Assembly: GCF_039543385.1 (NCBI RefSeq)
Contig: NZ_BAABJQ010000013.1
Location: 1 to 64,000 of the forward strand
DNA: 64,000 bases
From: Rugosimonospora acidiphila
Lineage (GTDB): Bacteria; Actinomycetota; Actinomycetes; Mycobacteriales; Micromonosporaceae
Direction of reading: 5' to 3'
Positions 16,053-24,460 of this stretch are shown here, piece after piece. The stretch's first letter is position 1, and every line of letters begins with the position of its first letter. The translations under genes and the position numbers were made by a program. The notes beneath the pieces were generated by a model. It was not told the origin of the DNA. It saw nothing but the letters and a program-made list of their open reading frames with translations, and made no database searches.

Positions 16053-16966
16053 GTACCACCACCACCCCGCCCGAGACCCGCGGCCGTTACGTGGCACCGG
16101 CGAAGGCACCGGCCGCCGCGCGGCGCAACCGGCCGGGCCGGGTCACCCCGGCCGGTGTGGTGCAGTACGCCCTGCTGATCGCGCTGGCCGTCGCGTCGTT
16201 CTTCCTCATCTTCGTGATGGTGGACCTGTCGCTGCGCCGGGGCTCGGACATTTACGTCAACTTCTGGCACCTGTTCTCGGCGCCGGACTTCGGCAACTAC
16301 CGCACGGCGGTGGTCAAGCTGCTGCCCGCCCTGGGTCGCACCCTGTTCATCGCGGTCGCCTCGATCGCCGGCATCCTGCTCGCGTCCACCGCCAGCGCGT
16401 ACGCCTTCGCCCGGCTGCGCTTCCCCGGTCGCGACGTGCTGTACTACCTGGTCCTGGCGGTGATGACGGTGCCCACCGTCATCCTGCTCACCCCCCAGTT
16501 CGTGCTGGCCAACCAGTTGCACCTGGTCGGCTCGGTGTGGGGGCTGATCGTGTTCTACATCGCGGCCGGGCTGCCCTTCGCGGTCTTCCTGGTCACCACG
16601 TTCTTCCGGTCCCAGCCGGACGAGGTGTTCCAGGCGGCCCGGATGGACGGCGCCTCGGAGGTGCAGTCGCTGCTGCGGGTGGCGGTGCCGCTGGCCACGC
16701 CGATCCTGGTCACCGTCGCGATGATGAACTTCCTGACCGTGTACGGCGACTACATCTGGCCGACGCTGATCCTGAACAGCGGCAACGACACCCTGCTCAT
16801 GGCGTTGCAGACCTTCAGCCCCCGGCTCGACGCCTACGTCAACCGGCCCGACTTCGGAGTCCAGTCCGCCGGGTACGCCTTCGCCACCATCCCGCAGCTC
16901 ATCGTGTTCATTCTGGGCATGAGGTACTTCGTCGCCGGCGTCACCTCCGGCGCCGTCAAGGCCTGA
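16049..16966 (+). CDS. ABC sugar permease (MalG type)
   Basis: A 305-residue inner-membrane permease with about six transmembrane helices and a MalG-type EAA loop (DEVFQAARMDGASEVQSLLRVAVP). It partners the propeller-fused permease to form the transport channel. The GTG start overlaps the preceding stop by 4 bp, so the two subunits are translationally coupled. The N-terminal 35 residues are charged and cytosolic. Length is normal for the family. Confidence 0.93.
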   Translation: MSTTTTPPETRGRYVAPAKAPAAARRNRPGRVTPAGVVQYALLIALAVASFFLIFVMVDLSLRRGSDIYVNFWHLFSAPDFGNYRTAVVKLLPALGRTLFIAVASIAGILLASTASAYAFARLRFPGRDVLYYLVLAVMTVPTVILLTPQFVLANQLHLVGSVWGLIVFYIAAGLPFAVFLVTTFFRSQPDEVFQAARMDGASEVQSLLRVAVPLATPILVTVAMMNFLTVYGDYIWPTLILNSGNDTLLMALQTFSPRLDAYVNRPDFGVQSAGYAFATIPQLIVFILGMRYFVAGVTSGAVKA

Positions 16967-17094
16967 GGCGTGCCCGCGCCCAGCCGGGGACCGCCCGCCG
17001 GCGCCGGTCCACGCCGCCGATCCACCGCACCCCTGACGGAACAGAGCATCGATACCACACACCCCGCAGCGCAATCCGAGGACATGAGGACGTC

Positions 17095-19236
17095 ATGAGA
17101 CATCGCTTGCTGGCCCTGGCCGGATCCTTACTTCTCGCGCTACCCCTCGCCTGGGCGAGCCAGGCCACCGCGCAGCCCGCCACCGCGCAGCCCGCCACCG
17201 CGCAGCCCGCCACCGCGCAGCCCGCCCTCGCCGCCCACACAACGGCCGCGAAGAAGGCCCCGAAGCCGACCGGGGCCGACACCTCCTGGCAGAAGCAGCC
17301 CCAGGAGCGCACCTTCCCCGCCGACTCCGGCATGGTGAACGTCAAGACGGACTACGGCGCCGTCGGCGACGGGGTCCACGACGACACCGCCGCCATCCAG
17401 GCCGCGATCCAGGGCACCATCCGGCGGCAGGACGTCTCGCGCATCCTCTATTTCCCGGCCGGCACCTACCTGGTCTCCAAGCCCCTGGTGTGGAAGAACC
17501 CCAGCGGTGGCTTTGACGCCGAGCTCACCCTGCAGGGTGAGAACCAGGGCAAGACCGTCATCAAGCTCACCGACCACAACCCGCTGTTCCAGAATGCCAC
17601 GCTGCCCAACTCGGTCATCCAGACCGACTCGCTCAACCCGTCCAGCGCGGACGCGGCCGCCGGCGGCGGCAACAACGGGTTCGACAACTACCTGTTCGAC
17701 CTCACCGTCGACACCGGCAGGGGCAACCCCGGCGCCAACGCGGTGAACTTCATCGGCAACAACTATTGCGGCCTGCGCGACGTCACGCTGCGCTCGGGCG
17801 ACCCGAAGCACATCGGCGTCGCCGGGCTGGCCATGATGCGCTACGCGACCGGGCCCTGCATGATGAAGAACCTGTCGGTCGACGGCTTCCAGTACGGCGT
17901 GGAGGCCGGGCGGCAGGAGTACTCCGTCACCTTCGACAACGTGGCGCTGAAGAACCAGCTGGACGCCGGCATCATCAACACCGACAACGTGCTGTCCATC
18001 GAGAACCTCAGCTCGCAGAACACGGTGCCGGCGGTGGAGAACTTCGGCAGCTCGGCGACCGGGTTCTCCGGCCTGGTGACGCTGATCGGGGCGACCCTCA
18101 AGGGCGGCAGCCACCAGGTCTCCGCCATCCAGAACTTCCAGACGCTGTACGCGCGCAACGTGGTGACCACCGGGTACAAGTCGGCCATCTCCGACTCGCA
18201 GATGCAGCCGGTCAAGGGCGCCACGGTCACCGAGTACGACTCCGGGCCGACGTACACCCAGTTCGGCGGCGGATCCTCGTCGCTGAACCTGCCCGTCAAG
18301 CCGACCCCGCAGTTCGAGGAGACGGACCTGAGCAAGTGGGCCAGCGTCGTCACGTTCGGCGCCGACCCGACGGGTGCCAAGGACAGCGCCGCCGCGGTCC
18401 AGGCGGCCATCGACTCCGGTGCCACCACGGTCTACTTCCCGGCCGGCCGGTACATTCTCAACTCGCCGGTGACCGTACGCGGCAACGTGCGCGCGATCGA
18501 GGGCTTCGACTCGCGGGTGGTGCCCAACGGCCCCACCTACACCAGCGCCAGCGCGACGACCCGGACCCCGTTCTTCATCTTCGCCAACGACAACGACGTC
18601 ATCGTCGACCACATCCGGTTCGGCAACGGCAGCGTCACCTACCCGGGCCTGCTCTACGTCCAGAACAACTCCAGCCACGCCGTCACCATCCGGGACACCG
18701 TCTTCGACCGGTTGGACCCGGGCAACCTCTACCAGAACGGCCCCAACGGCACCGGTGACCTGTTCATCGAGGACGTGACCGGCTCCGGCTGGACCATCCA
18801 GGGCCCGCAGCACGTCTACGCACGCCAGTTCGACCCCGAGGGTGGGATCCCGAAGGTGATCAACGACGGCGGCACCCTGTGGGTCTTCGGCCTCAAGGTC
18901 GAGCGCCCTTCGGACGCCACCCACGTGGCGGGGGTCATCGACACCGAGGACGGTGGCAGCACCGAACTGCTGGGCGGCCTCATCTACCCGGTCGTCACGG
19001 TGCCGGTGAACCAGGCGGCCTTCGTGGTCAACAACTCGAGGGCATCGTTCGTCTACGCGGTGTCCGTGCACAATCCGCTGGTGGCCGACCCGAACACGCC
19101 GGACGGCGACTTCAAGATCCAGGTGCAGGAGACGCAGGACGGCGTCACCAGCAACCTGCTCTCGACGACCGTGTTCGCGCAGGATTCGCGCGGACCGCAG
19201 GGCGTCATGATGCCGCTCTACACCAGCAAGCCGTAA
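17095..19236 (+). CDS. Secreted tandem beta-helix protein (pectate-lyase-3 / GH55-like)
   Basis: A 713-residue protein with a Sec signal peptide (MRHRLLALAGSLLLALPLAW) followed by a PATAQ linker encoded by a 15-bp tandem repeat (17173-17217). Two Pectate_lyase_3-type parallel beta-helix domains begin with VKTDYGAVGDGVHDDTAAIQ (near residue 83) and VVTFGADPTGAKDSAAAVQ (near 420). This double arrangement resembles GH55 exo-beta-1,3-glucanases and phage-type polysaccharide lyases, but I cannot assign the catalytic residues. It is in the transporter operon, so it probably cleaves the imported glycan. A four-codon mini-ORF (17084) overlaps its ATG. Confidence 0.83.
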   Translation: MRHRLLALAGSLLLALPLAWASQATAQPATAQPATAQPATAQPALAAHTTAAKKAPKPTGADTSWQKQPQERTFPADSGMVNVKTDYGAVGDGVHDDTAAIQAAIQGTIRRQDVSRILYFPAGTYLVSKPLVWKNPSGGFDAELTLQGENQGKTVIKLTDHNPLFQNATLPNSVIQTDSLNPSSADAAAGGGNNGFDNYLFDLTVDTGRGNPGANAVNFIGNNYCGLRDVTLRSGDPKHIGVAGLAMMRYATGPCMMKNLSVDGFQYGVEAGRQEYSVTFDNVALKNQLDAGIINTDNVLSIENLSSQNTVPAVENFGSSATGFSGLVTLIGATLKGGSHQVSAIQNFQTLYARNVVTTGYKSAISDSQMQPVKGATVTEYDSGPTYTQFGGGSSSLNLPVKPTPQFEETDLSKWASVVTFGADPTGAKDSAAAVQAAIDSGATTVYFPAGRYILNSPVTVRGNVRAIEGFDSRVVPNGPTYTSASATTRTPFFIFANDNDVIVDHIRFGNGSVTYPGLLYVQNNSSHAVTIRDTVFDRLDPGNLYQNGPNGTGDLFIEDVTGSGWTIQGPQHVYARQFDPEGGIPKVINDGGTLWVFGLKVERPSDATHVAGVIDTEDGGSTELLGGLIYPVVTVPVNQAAFVVNNSRASFVYAVSVHNPLVADPNTPDGDFKIQVQETQDGVTSNLLSTTVFAQDSRGPQGVMMPLYTSKP

Positions 19237-19307
19237 CGCCCGTGCGGTGGGCGCGCCGGCCGTCGCGCCCACCGCACACCCATCCCTCCTGGCACGAAGG
19301 AGCACCC

Positions 19308-20735
19308 ATGGCCGCAGCAGCGCCGACCCGGCACGCGGGCGACGCGGACTCGATGCCACCCTGGTTCCGCGACGCGAAGCTGGGCATCTTCGTGCACTGG
19401 GGCGCCTACTCGGTGCCCGGCTGGGCGGTGCCGCTCGGCGAACTCGGCGCGGTCGACCCGGACGAGTTCTTCGTGCGCGCCCCGTACGCGGAGTGGTACG
19501 CCAACACCATCCGCATCCCGGGCAGCCCCGCCGCCAGACACCACGAACGGGTGCACCACGGCGCACCGTACGACGACTTTCTCGACGGCTGGCACGCCGA
19601 GCGGTTCGACCCGGCCGGCTGGGCCGAGCTGTTTCGCTCCATCGGCGCCCGGTATGTGGTGCTGACCACCAAGCACCACGACGGCATCTGCCTGTGGGAC
19701 GCGCCCGGCACCGGTGACCGCAACACTGTCCACCGTGGACCCCGCCGGGACCTGGTGGGTGAGCTGTCCGAGGCGGTACGCGCGGCCGGCCTGCGGTTCG
19801 GCGCCTACTACTCGGGTGGGCTCGACTGGTCCCGCGGCGACTTTCCGCCGATCAGCGCCGACGAGCACCTCGCCACCTACCGCCCCGTCGACGACGACTA
19901 CGCCCGCTACGCCGGCCGGCACGTCGAGGACCTCATCGCCCGGTACGCGCCCGATGTGCTGTGGAACGACATCAACTGGCCCGACGCCGGCAAGCCCCGA
20001 CTGCCCGAGCTGTTCGACGGGTACTACCGGGCGGTGCCCGAGGGCGTGGTCAACGACCGGTGGGGCATCGCCGAGGCCGACTACCTCACCAGCGAATACT
20101 CGGCCCACCGGGAGAACGAGAGCACCGGCCGGGCGTGGGAGCACAACCGCGGCATCGGCTACTCGTTCGGCTACAACCGCGAGGAGGCCGCCGAGCACCG
20201 GCTCACCGGCCCGGCGCTGATCCGCCATTTCGTCGACGTGGTGGTGCGCGGCGGCAACCTACTGCTCAACGTCGGGCCCCGCGCCGACGGGAGCATCCCG
20301 GAACCGCAGCGGCGGCCGCTTGCGGAACTGGGCGCCTGGCTGGCCGTCAACGGCGAGGCGGTCTTCGGCACCCGGCCCTGGGCCGGCCCTGCCGGCCCGA
20401 ACCCTGCCGGCCCGAACCCTGCCGGCCCGAACCCTGCCGGCCCGAACCCTGCCGGCCCGAACCCTGCCACGTCGGGCCCTGGCGGCCCGGGTCGCCTAGG
20501 GTTCACGGGCGCCGGATCGCGGCTCTACGCCCACCTCGACGGCGAAGGGCCGGCCGTCACCCTGCCACTGTCCACATCGGACGTGGGGGACCGGCCGGCG
20601 GTCGAGCTGCTCGGCCACGGACCGATCGGGTCGCGGTGGGGTCCCGGCGGGTTGGGCTGCGAGCTGCCCCCGCCCACCGGCGATTCACCCAGAGTATTGC
20701 GCATTGATCGAGATTCGAAGGGACGTCATGCCTGA
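19308..20735 (+). CDS. Alpha-L-fucosidase, GH29
   Basis: A 475-residue GH29 enzyme, expected to release L-fucose by a retaining mechanism. Family blocks are WFRDAKLGIFVHWGAYSVPG, YVVLTTKHHDGICLWDAP and FGAYYSGGLDW; LWNDINWPD carries the likely nucleophile Asp. GGNLLLNVGPRADGSIP closes the barrel. There is no signal peptide, so it is probably cytosolic and acts on imported oligosaccharides. The C-terminal region contains five PAGPN repeats encoded by a 15-bp tandem repeat (20387-20461). It ends inside the start of the next gene (8-bp overlap). Confidence 0.92.
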   Translation: MAAAAPTRHAGDADSMPPWFRDAKLGIFVHWGAYSVPGWAVPLGELGAVDPDEFFVRAPYAEWYANTIRIPGSPAARHHERVHHGAPYDDFLDGWHAERFDPAGWAELFRSIGARYVVLTTKHHDGICLWDAPGTGDRNTVHRGPRRDLVGELSEAVRAAGLRFGAYYSGGLDWSRGDFPPISADEHLATYRPVDDDYARYAGRHVEDLIARYAPDVLWNDINWPDAGKPRLPELFDGYYRAVPEGVVNDRWGIAEADYLTSEYSAHRENESTGRAWEHNRGIGYSFGYNREEAAEHRLTGPALIRHFVDVVVRGGNLLLNVGPRADGSIPEPQRRPLAELGAWLAVNGEAVFGTRPWAGPAGPNPAGPNPAGPNPAGPNPAGPNPATSGPGGPGRLGFTGAGSRLYAHLDGEGPAVTLPLSTSDVGDRPAVELLGHGPIGSRWGPGGLGCELPPPTGDSPRVLRIDRDSKGRHA

Positions 20736-22350
20736 GCTGCACGCGGATATCGTGATCGTCGGGGCTGGCCTCGGCGGCGTCGCGGCCGCACTGGCCGCCG
20801 CCCAGGGCGGCTGCTCCGTCATCCTCACCGAGGAGACCCCGTGGCTCGGGGGTCAGCTGACCTCCCAGGGAGTACCCCCCGACGAGCACCCGTACATCGA
20901 GGAATTCGGCTGCACCCGCGGCTACCGCCGGCTGCGCGACGGGATCCGGGAGTACTACCGCCGCCACTACCCGCTGACCGCGCACGCACTGGCGAAACCG
21001 CACCTGAACCCCGGCAACGGTCAGGTCAGCCGGCTGTGCCACGAGCCCCGCGTCGCGGCGGCCGTCATCGACGAACTGCTGGCGCCGTACCTGTCCAGCG
21101 GGCGGCTGCGCGTGATGCGGGGGTACGTGCCGGTCTCCGCCGCGGTGGACGGTGACCGGGTCGACGCCGTGGTCGTGCGCGACACCCACACCGGTGCCGA
21201 GACCACGCTGACCGCCCGGTACGTCATCGACGCCACCGAACTGGGCGACCTGCTGGAGTTGGCCGGGGTGGAGCATGCCGCCGGGTCGGAAAGCGCCGAT
21301 GACACCGGTGAGCCGCACGCCGTCGACGGCCCGGCCCGGCCACTGGACCAGCAGGCGTTCTCGGTGTGCTTCGCGATGTCCCACCACCCCGGCGAGGACC
21401 ACGTCATCGACCGTCCCGCCGAGTACGACTTCTGGCGCGGCTACCGGGCCGACTTCTGGCCCGACAACCACCTGTCCTGGGCCGAGGTGCAGCCCGAGAC
21501 GCTGGAGCCGTTCCGCCGGGGGCTGTTCCAGGATCCGACCGGGCACGGCTCGCGCGGACCCCGGGACCTGTGGCACTTCCGGCGCATCCTCACCGCCGCC
21601 CACTTCGAGCCGTCGGCCGCCATCGGCGACATCACGCTGGTCAACTGGCCGCAGGTGGACTACTGGCTCGGCCCGCTCGTCGGGGTGCCGCAGCCCGAGG
21701 CCGAGGTCAACCTGGCCCGCGCCCGGCAGCTGAGCCTGTCGTTCCTCTACTGGATGCAGACCGAGGCGCCCCGGCTGGACGGCGGCGTCGGGTACCCCGG
21801 CCTGCGGCCGCGCGGCGACGCGCTGGGCACCGTGGACGGCCTGGCGCTGTACCCGTACATCCGGGAATCCCGGCGCATCCTGGCCGAGACCCGCGTGGTC
21901 GAGCAGCATGTCGGTGTGCAGGCCCGCGGTGACCTCGTCGGGGCCGAGATCTACCCGGACTCGGTCGGCATCGGCAGCTACCGCATCGACCTGCACCCCA
22001 GCACCGGCGGGCCGCACGGGCCGCGCAACTTCATCGACGTGGAGGCGTGGCCGTTCCAGATCCCGCTGGGCGCGCTGATCCCGCAGCGGGTGGAGAACCT
22101 GCTGCCGGCCGGGAAGAACATCGGCACGACGCACATCACCAACGGCTGCTACCGCCTGCACCCCACCGAGTGGAACATCGGCGAGGTCAGCGGGGCGCTG
22201 GCCGCACACTGCCTGCAGACCGGCCGCACCCCTCGCCAGGTACGCAACAAGGTCGAGCCGCTGGCCGACTTCCAGCGGCTGCTGACCGACCGGCGGGGCG
22301 TCGAGCTGGCCTGGCCGGAGCGGGTACGCACGACGACGAAGTACTACTGA
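20728..22350 (+). CDS. FAD-dependent oxidoreductase
   Basis: A 540-residue flavoprotein of the FAD_oxidored (PF12831-like) type. The dinucleotide-binding motif is IVIVGAGLGGVAAALAAAQGG near the N-terminus, followed by TEETPWLGGQLTSQGV, which is typical of this group. The C-terminal block LIPQRVENLLPAGKNIGTTH is also family-specific. Members are often found in polysaccharide-utilisation clusters and probably oxidise a sugar or sugar derivative. The ATG at 20728 (with GAAGGGAC upstream) gives an 8-bp overlap with the fucosidase gene; TTG 20704 is an alternative. It is the last gene of the operon. Confidence 0.88.
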   Translation: MPELHADIVIVGAGLGGVAAALAAAQGGCSVILTEETPWLGGQLTSQGVPPDEHPYIEEFGCTRGYRRLRDGIREYYRRHYPLTAHALAKPHLNPGNGQVSRLCHEPRVAAAVIDELLAPYLSSGRLRVMRGYVPVSAAVDGDRVDAVVVRDTHTGAETTLTARYVIDATELGDLLELAGVEHAAGSESADDTGEPHAVDGPARPLDQQAFSVCFAMSHHPGEDHVIDRPAEYDFWRGYRADFWPDNHLSWAEVQPETLEPFRRGLFQDPTGHGSRGPRDLWHFRRILTAAHFEPSAAIGDITLVNWPQVDYWLGPLVGVPQPEAEVNLARARQLSLSFLYWMQTEAPRLDGGVGYPGLRPRGDALGTVDGLALYPYIRESRRILAETRVVEQHVGVQARGDLVGAEIYPDSVGIGSYRIDLHPSTGGPHGPRNFIDVEAWPFQIPLGALIPQRVENLLPAGKNIGTTHITNGCYRLHPTEWNIGEVSGALAAHCLQTGRTPRQVRNKVEPLADFQRLLTDRRGVELAWPERVRTTTKYY

Positions 22351-22381
22351 CGCGGAAGAGCGACGGGCGCCGCGACCGCCG

Positions 22382-22482
22382 GCGGCATTCGCGGCGCCCG
22401 CGAGGCTGCGGGCGTCATTCGCGGCGCCCGCGAGGCCCCGGGTGTCATTCGCGGCGCCCGCGAGGCGGCCCCGGGCGTCATT
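22382..22482. repeat. About 30-bp tandem repeat, four units
   Basis: The core CATTCGCGGCGCCCGCGAGGC recurs at 22386, 22416 and 22446, with a partial fourth unit at 22479 (periods 30, 30 and 33). It lies between the FAD gene and the convergent membrane-protein gene and reaches the end of the latter. Each unit is GC-dense and partly self-complementary, so it could fold as a bidirectional terminator-like element. Confidence 0.8.
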
Positions 22483-22822
22483 CGCCCCGCCCCGTCGGCG
22501 CGGGTGACGGCCGATTCGGTGGCGGTGGCTTGCGCAGCCGGACGAGGTCCCTGAAGAACGCGCGGTTCACGGCGTCCTGGCGTTCTGTGAACAGCGCGCG
22601 CTCGCTCACCATCAACGGAATACTGAGAACGAACATCACCAATCCGCCCACCGTGAGCACCATGCCCACGAGGACGCCGGGCAGAAAGACGGCGGTCGGC
22701 ACCCGTCCCGCGGCGCCCAGGCCGAACGCGAAGAGGACGACGAAGCCCACGAAGAACGTCTGGGTGCCCCGGACCCAGAGGCGCCATCGCCGGGTACGCC
22801 GCACGACTTCCAACGAATCCAC
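22478..22822 (-). CDS. Small two-helix membrane protein
   Basis: A 114-residue protein with two predicted membrane helices (about 20-42, TQTFFVGFVVLFAFGLG; and 48-70, VLVGMVLTVGGLVMFVLSIP), an Arg-rich N-terminus and a Pro-rich cytosolic tail. Its end lies within the last copy of the 30-bp repeat. I recognise no family. It is monocistronic and convergent with the sugar operon. Confidence 0.65.
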   Translation of the reverse strand: MDSLEVVRRTRRWRLWVRGTQTFFVGFVVLFAFGLGAAGRVPTAVFLPGVLVGMVLTVGGLVMFVLSIPLMVSERALFTERQDAVNRAFFRDLVRLRKPPPPNRPSPAPTGRGE

Positions 22823-23055
22823 AGGCCACTCCCGACCGACGCGCGTACCCGCCGATTATTCCGCACCGACCGGAGGCACCGCCGAACGCTCGTCCGGATT
22901 GTGGTCGACAGGGCGCGGCGCCGGCCTTGCTCAAGCGGTGAGGGTGACGTGGCGCACAGCCGTCCAGCCGGCGCGGTGTGTTCAGCCCGCGCCGCCCGCC
23001 CAGCCCGTACAGCCCCCGACGGTGTGGCCGTGGCCGGACGTGGTCCTCGGGCGGC

Positions 23056-23547
23056 TCAGCTCGCCTCGGGGGACGGGCGCTCGGCGGGCTCGCCACGCCG
23101 GTCGGGGGCCCAGAGCCGGTCGGCGTCGCCGGCGGCGATCCGGCCCCGGTAGACGTCGATCTTGTGATCGATGATCTTCAGATTCTCCTGTACCTCGGCG
23201 AGCCGGGCGGTCACGTCGGCGCGGTGAGCCTCCATGAGGGCGAGTCGCTCCCGCTCGTTGCCGCGTCCGGCCGCGACGAGCTCGGCGTAGCGCCGGATGG
23301 TTCTGATCGGCATGCCGGTGGCCCGCAGCCTGGTGCAGACGACTATCCAGTCGAGGTCGAGCCGGTGGTAGCGCCGCTGGCCGCCGGCGGTGCGGTCGAC
23401 GGCGGTGACGACCAGGCCGGCGCGCTCGTAGTAGCGCAGGGTGTAGATGCTGACCCCGGTGCGGCGGGAGGCCTCGGCGATGGTCAACCCCGCCGGTGGG
23501 TCGGACGGGGCGGACTCGAGAGCCGGCTGCGGCTTGACCTGGAGCAC
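23056..23547 (-). CDS. MerR-family transcriptional regulator
   Basis: A 163-residue MerR regulator. The winged helix-turn-helix reads LTIAEASRRTGVSIYTLRYYERAGLV, then GGQRRYHRLDLDWI, and a dimerisation coiled coil follows (about 90-140). There is no cysteine in the effector region, so it is not a heavy-metal sensor of the classic type; it resembles regulators controlling oxidoreductases. GTG start. It is divergent from an SDR gene with only 24 bp between, so it almost certainly binds over both starts. Confidence 0.88.
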   Translation of the reverse strand: MLQVKPQPALESAPSDPPAGLTIAEASRRTGVSIYTLRYYERAGLVVTAVDRTAGGQRRYHRLDLDWIVVCTRLRATGMPIRTIRRYAELVAAGRGNERERLALMEAHRADVTARLAEVQENLKIIDHKIDVYRGRIAAGDADRLWAPDRRGEPAERPSPEAS

Positions 23548-23571
23548 GCTCTAGATTCTACCGTCGTCGTC

Positions 23572-24366
23572 ATGAGTGCTTCGACGCATGACGTACCAGG
23601 GAAGCCCCCGATGCGGGTGCTGGTGACCGGCGGGACGAGCGGGCTGGGGCTCGCCATGGCCGCGGCCCTGGCCACGGCGGGTGCGGTGGTCGCCCTGACC
23701 GGTCGATCCGGCCGGCGGGCCGACTCGGTCGCCGCCACGCTGCCGGGGGCGATCGGCATCGAGCTGGACGTGCGGGACGAGTCGTCGGTGGCCGGGGCGG
23801 TCGACCAGGCCTGGTCGCGCCTCGGCGGCATCGACCTGCTGGTGAACAACGCCGGGATCGGCATGCGCACGGTCAATCCGCGCTTCATGACGGACCCTCG
23901 GGGATTCTGGGAGGTGCCGGTCGACGGATTCCGGTCGGTGGTCGAGACCAACCTGACCGGGTACTTCCTGGTGGCGCGCGAAGTCGCGCCACGGATGCTG
24001 GCCGCCGGCTCCGGCCGTATCGTCAACATCTCGGTGAGCGACTCGACCATGCACCGGGCCGGGTTCGTCCCCTACGGGCCGTCCCGCGCCGGCAGCGAGG
24101 CGCTGTCCCGGGTCATGGCCGCCGACCTGCGGGGCACGGGCGTCACCGTCAACGTGCTGCTGCCCGGTGGCGCGACCATCACGGGGATGGTGCCGCCGGA
24201 GGCCGTGCGGGAGGGCCGGCGGTTCCTGGACCCCGAGGTGATGGGCCCTCCCATCGTCTGGCTGGCCTCCGAAGACGCGGCCGGCGTGCACGACGAGCGC
24301 ATCGTCGCCGCCGAGTTCGAGCGCTGGCTGCGCGACCGGCCGCGGTCGGCCACGCCCCGCCCCTGA
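23572..24366 (+). CDS. Short-chain dehydrogenase/reductase with YxxxR in place of YxxxK
   Basis: A 264-residue SDR. The cofactor motif TGGTSGLG, the NNAG motif and the catalytic Ser (NISVSDS) are present. The active-site helix reads YGPSR, so the near-invariant catalytic Lys is Arg. Some family members tolerate this, but activity may be lowered or altered. The ATG at 23572 leaves almost no leader after the divergent MerR start; translation may be leaderless. A GC hairpin follows the stop. The substrate is unknown. Confidence 0.87.
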   Translation: MSASTHDVPGKPPMRVLVTGGTSGLGLAMAAALATAGAVVALTGRSGRRADSVAATLPGAIGIELDVRDESSVAGAVDQAWSRLGGIDLLVNNAGIGMRTVNPRFMTDPRGFWEVPVDGFRSVVETNLTGYFLVAREVAPRMLAAGSGRIVNISVSDSTMHRAGFVPYGPSRAGSEALSRVMAADLRGTGVTVNVLLPGGATITGMVPPEAVREGRRFLDPEVMGPPIVWLASEDAAGVHDERIVAAEFERWLRDRPRSATPRP

Positions 24367-24370
24367 CGGA

Positions 24371-24398
24371 GCGCCCCGCCCCTGATGGGTCGGGGCGC
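24371..24398. terminator. Bidirectional terminator hairpin
   Basis: GCGCCCCG, a 12-base loop and CGGGGCGC form an 8-bp GC stem between the convergent SDR and GH13 genes, 4 bp after the SDR stop. There is no T-tract. Confidence 0.6.
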
Positions 24399-24460
24399 CC
24401 CGGCCGTCGCGGGCGCCGGGCCACCGGCTGGTGGCCCGGCCGGTGGCCTCGGCCGGTGGG

